A stretch of DNA of 64,000 nt. Origin: CBDDLD01 sp965230605 (GTDB lineage: Bacteria > Bacteroidota > Bacteroidia > Flavobacteriales > Flavobacteriaceae). Of the stretch, positions 17,420 through 25,041 are shown one piece after another (within the stretch, counting starts at the first letter, position 1; each line of letters opens with the position of its first letter). The translations under genes were made by a program, and so were the position numbers. Under the pieces are notes generated by a model that saw nothing but the letters and a program-made list of their open reading frames with translations, was not told where the DNA came from and searched no databases. The stretch lies in NCBI GenBank assembly GCA_965230605.1, contig CBDDLD010000004.1, positions 1,364,001-1,428,000 on the forward strand. Reading direction: 5' to 3'.

Positions 17420-18178
17420 TCAGTTGTCCGAAGCCTCTTGTACGACAACCTTATCTTTCTTGTATATAGGTATTAAGTATGAGACATTATATCCAAATCC
17501 AACACCAAATCGACCACTATCGTAGGTTCTGTTAAATCCGGGAATATAAAGGTTTTCAAAATTACCAGGTTCATCATCTGCGATTCTTGCTTTTAATTGA
17601 ACATTGATACCAACATATAAGTTAGTGAGAACTTCTGCTTTAATACCAATAATGAGTTCGGTCCATATGGCTGTTAATCCATTGAACTCCTGGCCGTCAT
17701 TAACCATGACTTGCTCATTCCAATATTGATTAAAAACATTAAATACAGAAAAACTATTTAGTGTTTGGCTAAATGTGCTGGCTCCAATTCTAAACCCGGA
17801 ATAGATCATGTTTTCCATATTTAACCAGTTACGATATAAATTATAATCTACTCCAGCTTTAAAATAGCTACCTGTTGCTGTTACATTTAAGACATCGCTA
17901 GATACTGTACGCTCTTCAGTTCCTAGTTCTCCCGCTAGGAAAAGACGCTTGGTAAGGCGGTAATCTGCATTAATTTCAAATCCGGAATAATTATCATCTA
18001 TAGCAGTTCTAACCAGCTTACTAAGATCGCCCCCCAGTCGTAATCCATAACGTTGTTTATAAACAATGCTATCATTAGCAATACTGTCATTTTGAGCAAC
18101 AGCATTGGATATACTCAGCATAAATAATGTAATGCTAATGAAGAATGTGCAAATGTGTTGCTGTTTCATTTTCAACAT
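17420..18178 (-). CDS. DUF6048 family outer membrane protein
   Basis: A 252-residue protein with a signal peptide (cleavage expected after SNAVAQ) and alternating hydrophobic/aromatic strands that end in a barrel-like pattern (FGVGFGYNVSYLIPIY). It matches the DUF6048 family of Bacteroidota, usually beside DUF6452 and rlmD, as here. Probably an outer membrane beta-barrel of unknown role. ATG 18178 or 18169 are both possible; either overlaps the 3' end of the DUF6452 gene (35-44 bases), in a different frame. Confidence 0.8.
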   Translation of the reverse strand: MLKMKQQHICTFFISITLFMLSISNAVAQNDSIANDSIVYKQRYGLRLGGDLSKLVRTAIDDNYSGFEINADYRLTKRLFLAGELGTEERTVSSDVLNVTATGSYFKAGVDYNLYRNWLNMENMIYSGFRIGASTFSQTLNSFSVFNVFNQYWNEQVMVNDGQEFNGLTAIWTELIIGIKAEVLTNLYVGINVQLKARIADDEPGNFENLYIPGFNRTYDSGRFGVGFGYNVSYLIPIYKKDKVVVQEASDN

Positions 18179-18674
18179 TGATGTTATCTGTATTACTATT
18201 TGGAAAATCTGTTAACAATGCCCAATTATCTCCATCGGGTACAATAGTTACTCTTAGGTTATTGAATACACTCTTAAAACCACAAGCTCTAGAGACATAA
18301 ACAAATTCTGGAACATAAGTGATCTCAAGAATATCTTCATTAGAATTTGTGTTAGGATCAGAATCTAAATCTAAGTCAGCATCTCTCCGCATTATAAATC
18401 GCGTGGTGGTTTCTACACCTTCAGTTCCTACGAGTAGTGGGAGTGAAACAGTATTCGTGTTTGTGTTGTTTACAATACTACGTGTAGCTTCATCTAATCC
18501 TTCACCAAAAAGCGTAAGACTAGGGACACTTTTTAGCATATCGGCGTCTAAAATATCTCTAAATTCAACAATCAATCTTGGAGTAGTAGCCGTGTCCTCT
18601 GAACAAATATCATCTCGTTCACAACTTAGAAGAGAAATGCATAGAAGAAGAATACTGTATTTTAAAATCTTCAT
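18135..18674 (-). CDS. DUF6452 family lipoprotein
   Basis: A 179-residue protein with a lipobox (LLLCISLLSC, Cys18) and the pattern ERDDICSEDTATTPRLIVEFRD of DUF6452, followed by beta-rich sequence and a CGFKSVFNNLRV segment. Function unknown, probably periplasmic face of the outer membrane and partner of the DUF6048 barrel, because the genes overlap and are conserved together. It follows rlmD by three bases. Confidence 0.82.
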   Translation of the reverse strand: MKILKYSILLLCISLLSCERDDICSEDTATTPRLIVEFRDILDADMLKSVPSLTLFGEGLDEATRSIVNNTNTNTVSLPLLVGTEGVETTTRFIMRRDADLDLDSDPNTNSNEDILEITYVPEFVYVSRACGFKSVFNNLRVTIVPDGDNWALLTDFPNSNTDNINVENETATHLHILH

Positions 18675-18677
18675 GTA

Positions 18678-20090
18678 TTAATTATTCTTTTCTAAAAGTA
18701 CAACATTTTCTACATGATGCGTTTGCGGAAACATGTCTACTGGTTGTACTTTAATTATTTTATATAGATCTTTCATTAATGCCAAATCCCTTGCCTGTGT
18801 TGCACTGTTACAACTTACATAAACAATACGTTTAGGCGCTATATTTAGCAATTGCTGAACAACATCTTTATGCATACCATCTCTTGGAGGGTCGGTTATC
18901 ACAACATCAGGTACACCATTGGTTGCAATGAATTCTGAATTGAATACAGTTTTCATATCCCCAACAAAAAAGTCAACGTTTTCTATGCCATTAAATTGTG
19001 CATTTTCTTTGGCAGCTTTAATTGCGTCAGGAACAGCTTCTACACCAACAACATGTTTGGCCTTTTTGGCTACAAATTGCGCAATAGTTCCTGTACCGGT
19101 ATATAGGTCGTACACCAATTCTTCTCCACTTAAACCTGCAAAATCACGAGTAACTTTGTATAACTCATAAGCTTGCTCAGAGTTGGTCTGGTAAAATGAT
19201 TTAGCATTGATCTTAAACTTCAAGCCTTCCATCTCCTCAAAAATATGATCACGACCAGAATAACATACCACTTCTTGGTCATATATAGTATCATTTGCTT
19301 TTTGATTGATAATGTATTGTAGCGAAGTTATTTCCGGGAAATTAGTTTTTAGATGGTCTAATAAAAATTCACGCTTTTGTTTGTCATCTTTGAAAAACTG
19401 AATAACTACCATGATCTCTCCGACACTCGTAGTTCTTATCATTACTGTTCTTAATAAACCCGATTGTGCTCTGGTGTCGAAAAACTCTAGTTGGTGCTCA
19501 GTTGAAAATGCTTTTATGGTATTTCTGATGGTGTTAGAAGGATCGGCCTGAAGCCAGCAAGTCTTTATGTCTAAAATTTTATCCCACATCCCCGGAATAT
19601 GAAAACCTAAAGCATTTCTGTCTCCTAGATCTTTTGTAGAACTAATTTCATCTTCAGTCAGCCAACGGTTGTTACTGAATGAAAACTCCATTTTATTACG
19701 ATAGAAGTAGTGTGCGTTGGAACCCATGATTGGAGAAACATCAGGGAGTTCTAAATTACCTAATCGTCTCAAATTGTTTTCTACCTCACTCTGCTTATAA
19801 TGGAGTTGATGCTTGTAATCCATATGTTGCCACTTACAACCACCACAGGTGCCAAAGTGCTCACATTTTGGTTCTGTTCGCTTATCAGATAATGAGTGAA
19901 AAGCCACTGCTTTTCCTTCGTAAAAGGCTTTTCGCTTCTTAAAAGTTTGAATATCAACAACATCACCTGGCACAGCATTATTCAAAAAAATAACACGCCC
20001 GTCAGGTGCCTTAGCAACGGCTTTACCTTTTGCTCCGGCATCTATAACTTCTATATTGGTAAAAAGCTGTTTTCTATTTTTACGAGACAT
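18678..20090 (-). CDS. rlmD: 23S rRNA (uracil-1939-C5)-methyltransferase
   Basis: A 470-residue RNA m5U methyltransferase. Order: N-terminal TRAM domain (GAKGKAVAKAPDGRVIF..., ~18-60), iron-sulfur ligands C76-x5-C82-x2-C85 (EPKCEHFGTCGGCKW) with a fourth cysteine further on, then the SAM fold with YDLYTGTGTIAQF and DPPRDGMH, and the nucleophile loop YVSCNSATQARDL. These match RlmD/RumA. First gene of the rlmD-DUF6452-DUF6048 unit. Its -7 box ends four bases before the ATG, so the mRNA may be leaderless. Confidence 0.9.
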   Translation of the reverse strand: MSRKNRKQLFTNIEVIDAGAKGKAVAKAPDGRVIFLNNAVPGDVVDIQTFKKRKAFYEGKAVAFHSLSDKRTEPKCEHFGTCGGCKWQHMDYKHQLHYKQSEVENNLRRLGNLELPDVSPIMGSNAHYFYRNKMEFSFSNNRWLTEDEISSTKDLGDRNALGFHIPGMWDKILDIKTCWLQADPSNTIRNTIKAFSTEHQLEFFDTRAQSGLLRTVMIRTTSVGEIMVVIQFFKDDKQKREFLLDHLKTNFPEITSLQYIINQKANDTIYDQEVVCYSGRDHIFEEMEGLKFKINAKSFYQTNSEQAYELYKVTRDFAGLSGEELVYDLYTGTGTIAQFVAKKAKHVVGVEAVPDAIKAAKENAQFNGIENVDFFVGDMKTVFNSEFIATNGVPDVVITDPPRDGMHKDVVQQLLNIAPKRIVYVSCNSATQARDLALMKDLYKIIKVQPVDMFPQTHHVENVVLLEKNN

Positions 20091-20094
20091 GGCG

Positions 20095-20102
20095 CAAAAA
20101 TA
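20095..20102 (-). promoter_or_regulatory. -7 box of rlmD, four bases from the ATG
   Basis: Minus-strand TATTTTTG, then CGCC, then the rlmD ATG (20090-20088). The Bacteroidota -7 box puts the transcription start about four to seven bases past its last G, so the RNA would begin at or next to the start codon. Confidence 0.6.
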
Positions 20103-20163
20103 AGAATAGCACTAGATATTTAATATGCTATTTCAATTATATTTAATAAAATCTAAAAAAGCA

Positions 20164-20188
20164 TGAACCTTTTTTCATGTTGTACGTC
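20164..20188 (+). promoter_or_regulatory. ECF-type promoter before the ECF sigma gene
   Basis: TGAAC at 20164-20168, a 16-base spacer with a T tract, then CGTC at 20185-20188. This is the AAC / CGTC layout known for ECF sigma promoters (for example sigma W and sigma M of Bacillus), and does not look like the housekeeping TAnnTTTG type. ATG at 20213 is 24 bases downstream. Confidence 0.6.
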
Positions 20189-20212
20189 TTTAGAGTGTAA
20201 CCAATAAGCTTA

Positions 20213-20764
20213 ATGGATAAATCACTTAATAATTCTAATGCGGAATTAGTCACAGAATACCAATCTGGGAATAGGGAGGTTTTACCTGTATTAGTGAGAC
20301 GATGGCATAAAGTATTCTGTATCAAGGCATATTATCTTGTTAAAGATGCAGATGTTGCTAAAGATATAGCTCAAGATAGCTGGACAGTGATCATGGATAA
20401 GTTATTTACTTTAAAAGACCCGAGAACATTTCCGAGTTGGGCGTTACGCATAGTATATGGCAAATCTATTGATTGGTTAAGAAAGCAAAATAAGAAACGG
20501 GAAAATCAGGCAAAATATAGATCAGAACAAGTTTATGAAGAAACAGTTATAGATAATAAAGAGCTTAAGCACAAACTTAGAAAGGCTATCCAAGATTTAC
20601 CCAAAGAACAGCAAGAAGTGTTGCACCTTTTCTACACACAAAACTATAAGTTAAGAGAAATAGCAGATTTACTTCATGTATCTATCGGAACTGCTAAGTC
20701 TAGACTGTTCCATGCAAGAGAACGATTAAAACAATTATTAAAACATAAAAATTATGAAAACTAA
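20213..20764 (+). CDS. ECF RNA polymerase sigma factor
   Basis: A 183-residue sigma-70 family protein with region 2 (VKDADVAKDIAQDSWTVIMDKLFTLKDPRTFPSWALRI, ~45-85) and region 4 (LPKEQQEVLHLFYTQNYKLREIADLLHVSIGTAKSRLFHARERLK, ~130-175, with the helix-turn-helix). No region 1.1 or 3, so group 4 (ECF). It overlaps the next gene by 11 bases; that gene encodes a membrane protein, which is likely its anti-sigma or regulator. An ECF-type promoter just upstream suggests it transcribes itself. Confidence 0.92.
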   Translation: MDKSLNNSNAELVTEYQSGNREVLPVLVRRWHKVFCIKAYYLVKDADVAKDIAQDSWTVIMDKLFTLKDPRTFPSWALRIVYGKSIDWLRKQNKKRENQAKYRSEQVYEETVIDNKELKHKLRKAIQDLPKEQQEVLHLFYTQNYKLREIADLLHVSIGTAKSRLFHARERLKQLLKHKNYEN

Positions 20765-21140
20765 TATGGAAGACATTGATCAATTAATTAAAGAAACACT
20801 TTCCGAAGAAGAAGCTAAGTTTTATGATCAATTAGATGAGCAAAACGTTTTAGAAATGTTAGGAGGTCTATTTACAGGTAAGAATAAATGGATCATGTAT
20901 ATGATGAATATAATGACATTAGTATTCTTTGGTCTTTTTATTTATTGCGCTGTACAATTTTTCAATACAGATATCACCAACGAAATGATTAAGTGGGGTA
21001 TTGGTGGTCTGGTTTTTTTATTTGGAGTTAGTATGCTTAAGGTTTTTGCTTGGATGCAAATGGATAAAAAAGCCATACTCAGAGAGATGAAACGGTTAGA
21101 GTTACAGGTGTCGTCTTTGGCTACAAAAATGTCTAATTAA
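20754..21140 (+). CDS. DUF6768 family membrane protein, probable partner of the sigma factor
   Basis: A 128-residue protein: a polar acidic N-terminal helix (~1-40; LIKETLSEEEAKFYDQL), two membrane helices (about 45-70 and 78-100), and a cytoplasmic coiled-coil-like tail (KKAILREMKRLELQVSSL). It fits the DUF6768 family, which sits beside sigma genes in Bacteroidota. No zinc-binding anti-sigma (ZAS) motif is visible. The gene overlaps the sigma gene by 11 bases; ATG 20766 is an alternative start that removes the overlap. Role as an anti-sigma factor is an inference from location. Confidence 0.75.
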   Translation: MKTNMEDIDQLIKETLSEEEAKFYDQLDEQNVLEMLGGLFTGKNKWIMYMMNIMTLVFFGLFIYCAVQFFNTDITNEMIKWGIGGLVFLFGVSMLKVFAWMQMDKKAILREMKRLELQVSSLATKMSN

Positions 21141-21278
21141 GATTTTAAGAAGCAACGAATATTTATTAATTTGCATGCCTCTAGGGATGATTTCTCTCCC
21201 ACGCTGAATTTTCGAGTCTTCGAAAGGATAAAGGTACAGTAGGAATGGTTATTTTATTCACTTTAAAAATTTATTAAA
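21141..21278 (+). other. structured leader between DUF6768 and rocD
   Basis: 138 bases. A -7-like site TTAATTTG (one mismatch) lies near 21168-21175. Downstream are two potential hairpins in an otherwise AT-rich context: GGGA / TCCC (21184-21187, 21197-21200) and TTTCGA / TCGAAA with loop GTCT (21210-21215, 21220-21225). Pattern and length suggest a cis-regulatory RNA but no known riboswitch was recognised. Confidence 0.4.
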
Positions 21279-22559
21279 ATGGCTGTTTTAGACCAATTAA
21301 CTTCGCAACAAGCGATCGATTTAGAAAACAAGTATGGCGCACACAATTATCACCCACTACCTGTAGTATTGAGTAGAGGTGAGGGGGTATATGTATGGGA
21401 TGTAGAGGGTAAAAAGTATTATGATTTTTTATCTGCTTATTCTGCTGTAAATCAGGGGCACTGTCACCCAAAAATTGTAAATGCTCTTACGGAGCAAGCT
21501 CAGAACCTAACACTAACCTCAAGAGCATTTTATAATGATATGCTTGGCAAGTATGAGAAGTTTGCCTGTGAGTATTTTGGGTTTGACAAACTGCTCCCCA
21601 TGAATACAGGAGCTGAGGCTGTAGAAACTGCTTTAAAGCTTTGTAGAAAATGGGCCTATGAGGTTAAAGGAATTGATGAAAACGAAGCTGAAATTATTGT
21701 TTGTGAAAATAATTTTCACGGGCGAACCACAACGATTATTTCATTTTCTAATGATCCTGTGGCTAGACAAAACTTTGGACCTTATACCAAAGGCTTTATA
21801 AAGATTGAATATGACAATTTGAATGCTTTGGAAGAAGCACTTAAAAATAATTCAAATGTAGCAGGTTTTCTAGTTGAACCTATTCAGGGTGAAGCAGGTG
21901 TTTATGTGCCTAGCGAGGATTATTTAGTGAAAGCTAAGGCGTTATGTGAGGCTCATAATGTATTATTTATTGCTGATGAAGTACAAACTGGTATTGCGCG
22001 TACCGGACGACTATTAGCGACCTGCGGTAACTGTTCTTGTGAAACTAAGAACTGTTCTGAAGAACCTGATGTTAAGCCCGATGTGTTGATTCTTGGTAAA
22101 GCACTATCTGGAGGGGCATACCCTGTGTCTGCAGTTTTGGCTGACGATGCTATTATGAATGTTATACAACCAGGTAATCATGGAAGTACGTTTGGTGGTA
22201 ATCCTATAGCAGCTGCAGTTGCCATAGCAGCACTAGAAGTTGTAAGAGATGAAAATTTAGCTGAGAATGCATACCGATTAGGTCAACTTTTCAGGTCTGA
22301 ACTAAATAAATATATAGAAACATCTAATACTGTAAACCTAGTGAGAGGTAAAGGCTTATTAAATGCTATAGTGATCAATGATTCTGAGGATAGTGATACA
22401 GCATGGAACATTTGTCTTAAGCTAAGAGATAATGGTCTTTTGGCGAAACCAACACATGGCAATATTATACGATTTGCGCCACCTTTAGTAATGACCGAAG
22501 ATCAACTATTAGATTGCGTATCTATTATTACCAAAACATTAAAAGAGTTTGAAGCTTAA
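21279..22559 (+). CDS. rocD: ornithine--oxo-acid transaminase
   Basis: A 426-residue class III aminotransferase converting ornithine and 2-oxoglutarate to glutamate semialdehyde and glutamate. Seen: FLSAYSAVNQGHCHPK (49-65), MNTGAEAVETALKL (108-121), NFHGRTTTIISFS (145-157), DEVQTGIARTG with the PLP-contact Asp233, and the Schiff-base lysine 274 in LILGKALSGGAYPVS. Between them sits an unusual cysteine cluster (C-x2-C-x-C-x4-C, residues 249-259), where Bacillus-type enzymes have a short loop. Preceded by a structured leader and followed by a strong terminator. Confidence 0.92.
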   Translation: MAVLDQLTSQQAIDLENKYGAHNYHPLPVVLSRGEGVYVWDVEGKKYYDFLSAYSAVNQGHCHPKIVNALTEQAQNLTLTSRAFYNDMLGKYEKFACEYFGFDKLLPMNTGAEAVETALKLCRKWAYEVKGIDENEAEIIVCENNFHGRTTTIISFSNDPVARQNFGPYTKGFIKIEYDNLNALEEALKNNSNVAGFLVEPIQGEAGVYVPSEDYLVKAKALCEAHNVLFIADEVQTGIARTGRLLATCGNCSCETKNCSEEPDVKPDVLILGKALSGGAYPVSAVLADDAIMNVIQPGNHGSTFGGNPIAAAVAIAALEVVRDENLAENAYRLGQLFRSELNKYIETSNTVNLVRGKGLLNAIVINDSEDSDTAWNICLKLRDNGLLAKPTHGNIIRFAPPLVMTEDQLLDCVSIITKTLKEFEA

Positions 22560-22572
22560 TGCTTCATGAAAT

Positions 22573-22620
22573 AGCTACAATAAAAAAGCGACTTAATTAA
22601 GTCGCTTTTTTATTGTAGCT
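22573..22620. terminator. 48-base perfect palindrome, bidirectional terminator
   Basis: 24-base arms (22573-22596, 22597-22620) pair perfectly, with the core GCGACTTAATTAAGTCGC flanked by A and T tracts that serve as U-tracts on both strands. It lies between the stops of rocD and the convergent CCC-motif gene. Confidence 0.9.
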
Positions 22621-22631
22621 GGATTATTATA

Positions 22632-22964
22632 TTATTGATTTCTCAATTCTTCAAGTTTTTGTTGCATTAATTCTGGATCTTTCAATGTTTCTATACCGAA
22701 ATAAGAAATTACCCATATAATATAAGCTATAGCTAAAATGCTAAAAACAATTCCTATAATTCCCATGATTTTACCTGCTTGTACATTACCATAACCTGTG
22801 TAATTCTCTGGAGCCTGTTTGTATATTTTTGTTGCTTTTGTTGCTAGAACTACAGCTACAATACCAAAAATTAAGCCTGGTGCTCCATAACAACAGCATC
22901 CAATTATAGAAAGAATACCCATGACGAGTATAAGTGTAGCGTTTGGTAAAGTTTGATTTTCCAT
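22632..22964 (-). CDS. CCC-motif membrane protein (DUF4190-like)
   Basis: A 110-residue protein with two long hydrophobic helices. The first carries the characteristic IIGCCCYGAPGLIFGIVAVVLA, that is a triple cysteine followed by a G-rich helix; the second is GKIMGIIGIVFSILAIAY. The short segment between (KIYKQAPENYTGYGNV) and the C-terminal helix (ELMQQKLEELRNQ) are polar. This is a common small inner-membrane family of Bacteroidota of unknown role. It follows the DUF2752 gene by 23 bases; the two are a recurrent pair. Confidence 0.82.
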   Translation of the reverse strand: MENQTLPNATLILVMGILSIIGCCCYGAPGLIFGIVAVVLATKATKIYKQAPENYTGYGNVQAGKIMGIIGIVFSILAIAYIIWVISYFGIETLKDPELMQQKLEELRNQ

Positions 22965-22987
22965 GTTTTAAGTGTTTGTATAGTTGA

Positions 22988-23281
22988 TTAAAATTGTTTA
23001 ATGAAATAACTAATTACAATAATACTAATATTTAAAATAAAGAACCCTAAAATTACTTTATGTCCATTTTTAAATTGAAATTTTATATGGAGAGCCAGGA
23101 ATATAAACATGGCAATTAGTGTGTAAATTGCCGGATACATATAAAATGCATCAACAAATTCACCTTTTAAAATTAAAGCTACAGATCTTTGGATACCACA
23201 CCCCATGCATTCAACGTTGAATGTTTTCTTCCACATGCATGGCATCATGTAATCTTCTATTTTTCCGTCTCCAATTAGCAT
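22988..23281 (-). CDS. DUF2752 family membrane protein
   Basis: A 97-residue protein with the DUF2752 core: an N-terminal cysteine pair segment (MPCMWKKTFNVECMGCGIQRS, with C-x-GCGIQRS) and two membrane helices. The GCGxxR motif lies in the loop before the first helix. Function unknown. Its -7 box (TACATTTG, 23293-23286) ends exactly four bases before the ATG. It is transcribed divergently from the small membrane protein gene at 23322, from promoters 16 bases apart. Confidence 0.8.
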   Translation of the reverse strand: MLIGDGKIEDYMMPCMWKKTFNVECMGCGIQRSVALILKGEFVDAFYMYPAIYTLIAMFIFLALHIKFQFKNGHKVILGFFILNISIIVISYFIKQF

Positions 23282-23285
23282 ATTG

Positions 23286-23293
23286 CAAATGTA
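23286..23293 (-). promoter_or_regulatory. -7 box of the DUF2752 gene, four bases from ATG
   Basis: Minus-strand TACATTTG, then CAAT, then ATG at 23281-23279. Exact TAnnTTTG match. Predicts a leaderless or nearly leaderless mRNA. Confidence 0.6.
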
Positions 23294-23309
23294 ATAGATT
23301 TTTTAAATG

Positions 23310-23317
23310 TATTTTTG
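23310..23317 (+). promoter_or_regulatory. -7 box of the small membrane protein gene, four bases from ATG
   Basis: TATTTTTG, then TGAC, then ATG at 23322. A longer reading starting at ATG 23307 would begin upstream of the promoter, so it is not used. Confidence 0.6.
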
Positions 23318-23321
23318 TGAC

Positions 23322-23540
23322 ATGCAAATTTCTAGAACTATAAATTACATCTGCATTCTTGCCGGCGGTTTAGTAGCCTTATATGCACAAGCGGAAGAAA
23401 AGCAAAACACATACTTGTTACTAGGCGGATTAGTGTTGCTTATGTTTGGGATATACCGAACAGCGCGTCAAATACCTAGCAAATACGAAAACCAAAATAC
23501 GGAAGAGCAACCTCATGACGAAGAAGATCAGAATAGGTGA
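23322..23540 (+). CDS. small two-helix membrane protein
   Basis: A 72-residue protein with two hydrophobic segments (ICILAGGLVALYA, about 9-21, and YLLLGGLVLLMFGIYR, about 31-46) and a hydrophilic, acidic C-terminal tail (NTEEQPHDEEDQNR). I do not recognise a family. The start ATG 23322 is set by the -7 box. Its last 26 bases overlap the Smr-domain gene in another frame, so the two are coupled. Confidence 0.65.
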   Translation: MQISRTINYICILAGGLVALYAQAEEKQNTYLLLGGLVLLMFGIYRTARQIPSKYENQNTEEQPHDEEDQNR

Positions 23541-24072
23541 TACCGTTGAAACTTTGGATGACAATATCAGTGGCACAGTTACCAATATTAGTGGTGATAT
23601 TATTACAGTTCTGACGGAAGAGGGTTTCGAACTTCAATACAATTCTAATGAATTGGTAAAGGTTAAAGATAAATTGCTGTTGAAATCATCTGCAAATCCT
23701 GATGCTGATACTATAAGAGAAAAAGAATCACTCAGACCCAAATCACAACCACTTGCAAAATCAAAAAAGAAGTTTGTGCCAAAGTTTGAAGTCGATTTAC
23801 ACATTCATCAACTTACAACATCTATAAAAGGCATGACCAAGCATGATATGCTTACACTACAGCTAGATACTGCCAGACGACAATTAGAGTTTGCCATTAA
23901 GAAACGGATGCCATATGTTGTATTTATCCATGGTATTGGAGAAGGTGTTTTAAAATTAGAACTCCAGTATCTACTAGGTAGGTATAATAATGTAGCATTT
24001 TATGATGCGGATTATAAAACGTACGGACTTGGTGCCACTGAAGTCAGGATATTTCAGAATAAAACCTCTTAA
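23515..24072 (+). CDS. Smr domain protein (MutS2-like, DUF2027 N-terminus)
   Basis: A 185-residue protein. N-terminal small beta domain (IRIGDTVETLDDNISGTVTNISGD, ~4-30), then a C-terminal Smr domain (about 85-185) with FEVDLHIHQL and the conserved HGIGEGVLKLEL, which are the DLHG-like and HGxG signatures of this nuclease fold. Smr domains cut DNA or RNA at branched sites. The long reading from TTG 23446 adds 23 residues that are not family-like, so ATG 23515 is used. Its stop abuts the stop of the convergent lipoprotein gene. Confidence 0.82.
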   Translation: MTKKIRIGDTVETLDDNISGTVTNISGDIITVLTEEGFELQYNSNELVKVKDKLLLKSSANPDADTIREKESLRPKSQPLAKSKKKFVPKFEVDLHIHQLTTSIKGMTKHDMLTLQLDTARRQLEFAIKKRMPYVVFIHGIGEGVLKLELQYLLGRYNNVAFYDADYKTYGLGATEVRIFQNKTS

Positions 24073-24954
24073 TTATTCAGAGGTAATCGTAGAGCTAGAA
24101 CTGTAAGTTCCCAAATTGAAAGAATCGTAACTAATAATACCTAGGTCCACATTATTGATAATAAAAGTTGTGGTCACCGTTCTTGTATATTGATTCTGTA
24201 TAAAACCACTATCTCCAAAAGCTTCCATAGCATCAGGATCTAAAAACCTTGGCGTACCTGGGTTTGGAGATGATTCTTCAAAATCATCGATAGGGTTAGT
24301 GTTTTCATTTTCGTCCTCTAAACGGGTTAGTATACCATCTCCATCATCATCATCATCTAAATAATCTGGAATACCGTCATTGTCAGTATCTCTTGGGTTC
24401 GTTAGAGGGTTGTCATCACCATCGGCATTATCATCTTCATTTCGGGTAGGTACATTGTCGTTATCATCATCCTGATCTATATAATCAGGAATACCGTCAC
24501 CATCACTATCTTGATTAGTAGATTCATTTTCATCTTCATTAGAAATACCATCATCATCAGAATCTACAATAACTGAAGTGGCTACAGCTTCCCCGGAGTC
24601 TGCAGAAAAATCTTGGGTCACTACTAAATCCGGATCGGCAATAATGTTGCAGAATGTAGGCTCTTGATTATAGGTTCTGTAATTAAAGAGTACACTACTG
24701 CCATTTATATTTAATGTAGTTTCGAATGGGGATTCTTCGGGACTAAAAATAAGATCATTAGCAGTAGATCTATCAAAAACTAAACTCAATGATTCATTGG
24801 GATTAGTTTTCGTTTCATAAATAATGTAATCTTCTGTATTGTTATCGCAAAGTTCTAAATTCCCTTGAAAATCAAGCTCTACAGTAATGACATCGCCATC
24901 ATCACATGAAAAAAGAAAAAGTGCAACTAAAACAAGAGATAGAAAATTACGCAT
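24073..24954 (-). CDS. acidic calcium-binding-repeat lipoprotein
   Basis: A 293-residue lipoprotein (lipobox LVALFLFSC, Cys near 17). The central part contains several thrombospondin type 3-like repeats (DSDDDGISNEDE, DSDGDGIPDYIDQDDDNDN, DTDNDGIPDYLDDDDDGDG), known calcium-binding linkers in secreted Bacteroidota proteins. The last ~75 residues form a beta strand-rich domain. No enzyme motif. It probably extends from the outer membrane or periplasm and needs calcium for stiffness. A -7 box TATTTTTG (24978-24971) lies 16 bases upstream. Confidence 0.78.
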   Translation of the reverse strand: MRNFLSLVLVALFLFSCDDGDVITVELDFQGNLELCDNNTEDYIIYETKTNPNESLSLVFDRSTANDLIFSPEESPFETTLNINGSSVLFNYRTYNQEPTFCNIIADPDLVVTQDFSADSGEAVATSVIVDSDDDGISNEDENESTNQDSDGDGIPDYIDQDDDNDNVPTRNEDDNADGDDNPLTNPRDTDNDGIPDYLDDDDDGDGILTRLEDENENTNPIDDFEESSPNPGTPRFLDPDAMEAFGDSGFIQNQYTRTVTTTFIINNVDLGIISYDSFNLGTYSSSSTITSE

Positions 24955-24970
24955 ATGCTAAGATTTAAGA

Positions 24971-24978
24971 CAAAAATA
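24971..24978 (-). promoter_or_regulatory. -7 box of the acidic lipoprotein gene
   Basis: Minus-strand TATTTTTG, 16 bases before the ATG at 24954; exact TAnnTTTG match. Confidence 0.5.
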
Positions 24979-25029
24979 ATGCAATTATAAAATTATAACG
25001 GGACATAAAGAAAATAATTTTATTTGCAA

Positions 25030-25037
25030 TATTTTTG
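25030..25037 (+). promoter_or_regulatory. -7 box of the cysteine desulfurase gene, four bases from ATG
   Basis: TATTTTTG, then CCTC, then ATG 25042. The in-frame TTG at 25024 lies upstream of the box and is not a start. Confidence 0.6.
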
Positions 25038-25041
25038 CCTC

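Noticed and set aside
20161..20179. CATGAA / TTCATG repeat as a terminator or operator upstream of the first sigma gene
   Set aside because: It overlaps the proposed -35 element; a promoter reading with the CGTC box explains the sequence better.
23446..23514. Longer N-terminus of the Smr protein from a TTG
   Set aside because: The added residues overlap the preceding gene in another frame and are not Smr-like; ATG 23515 gives a normal start.
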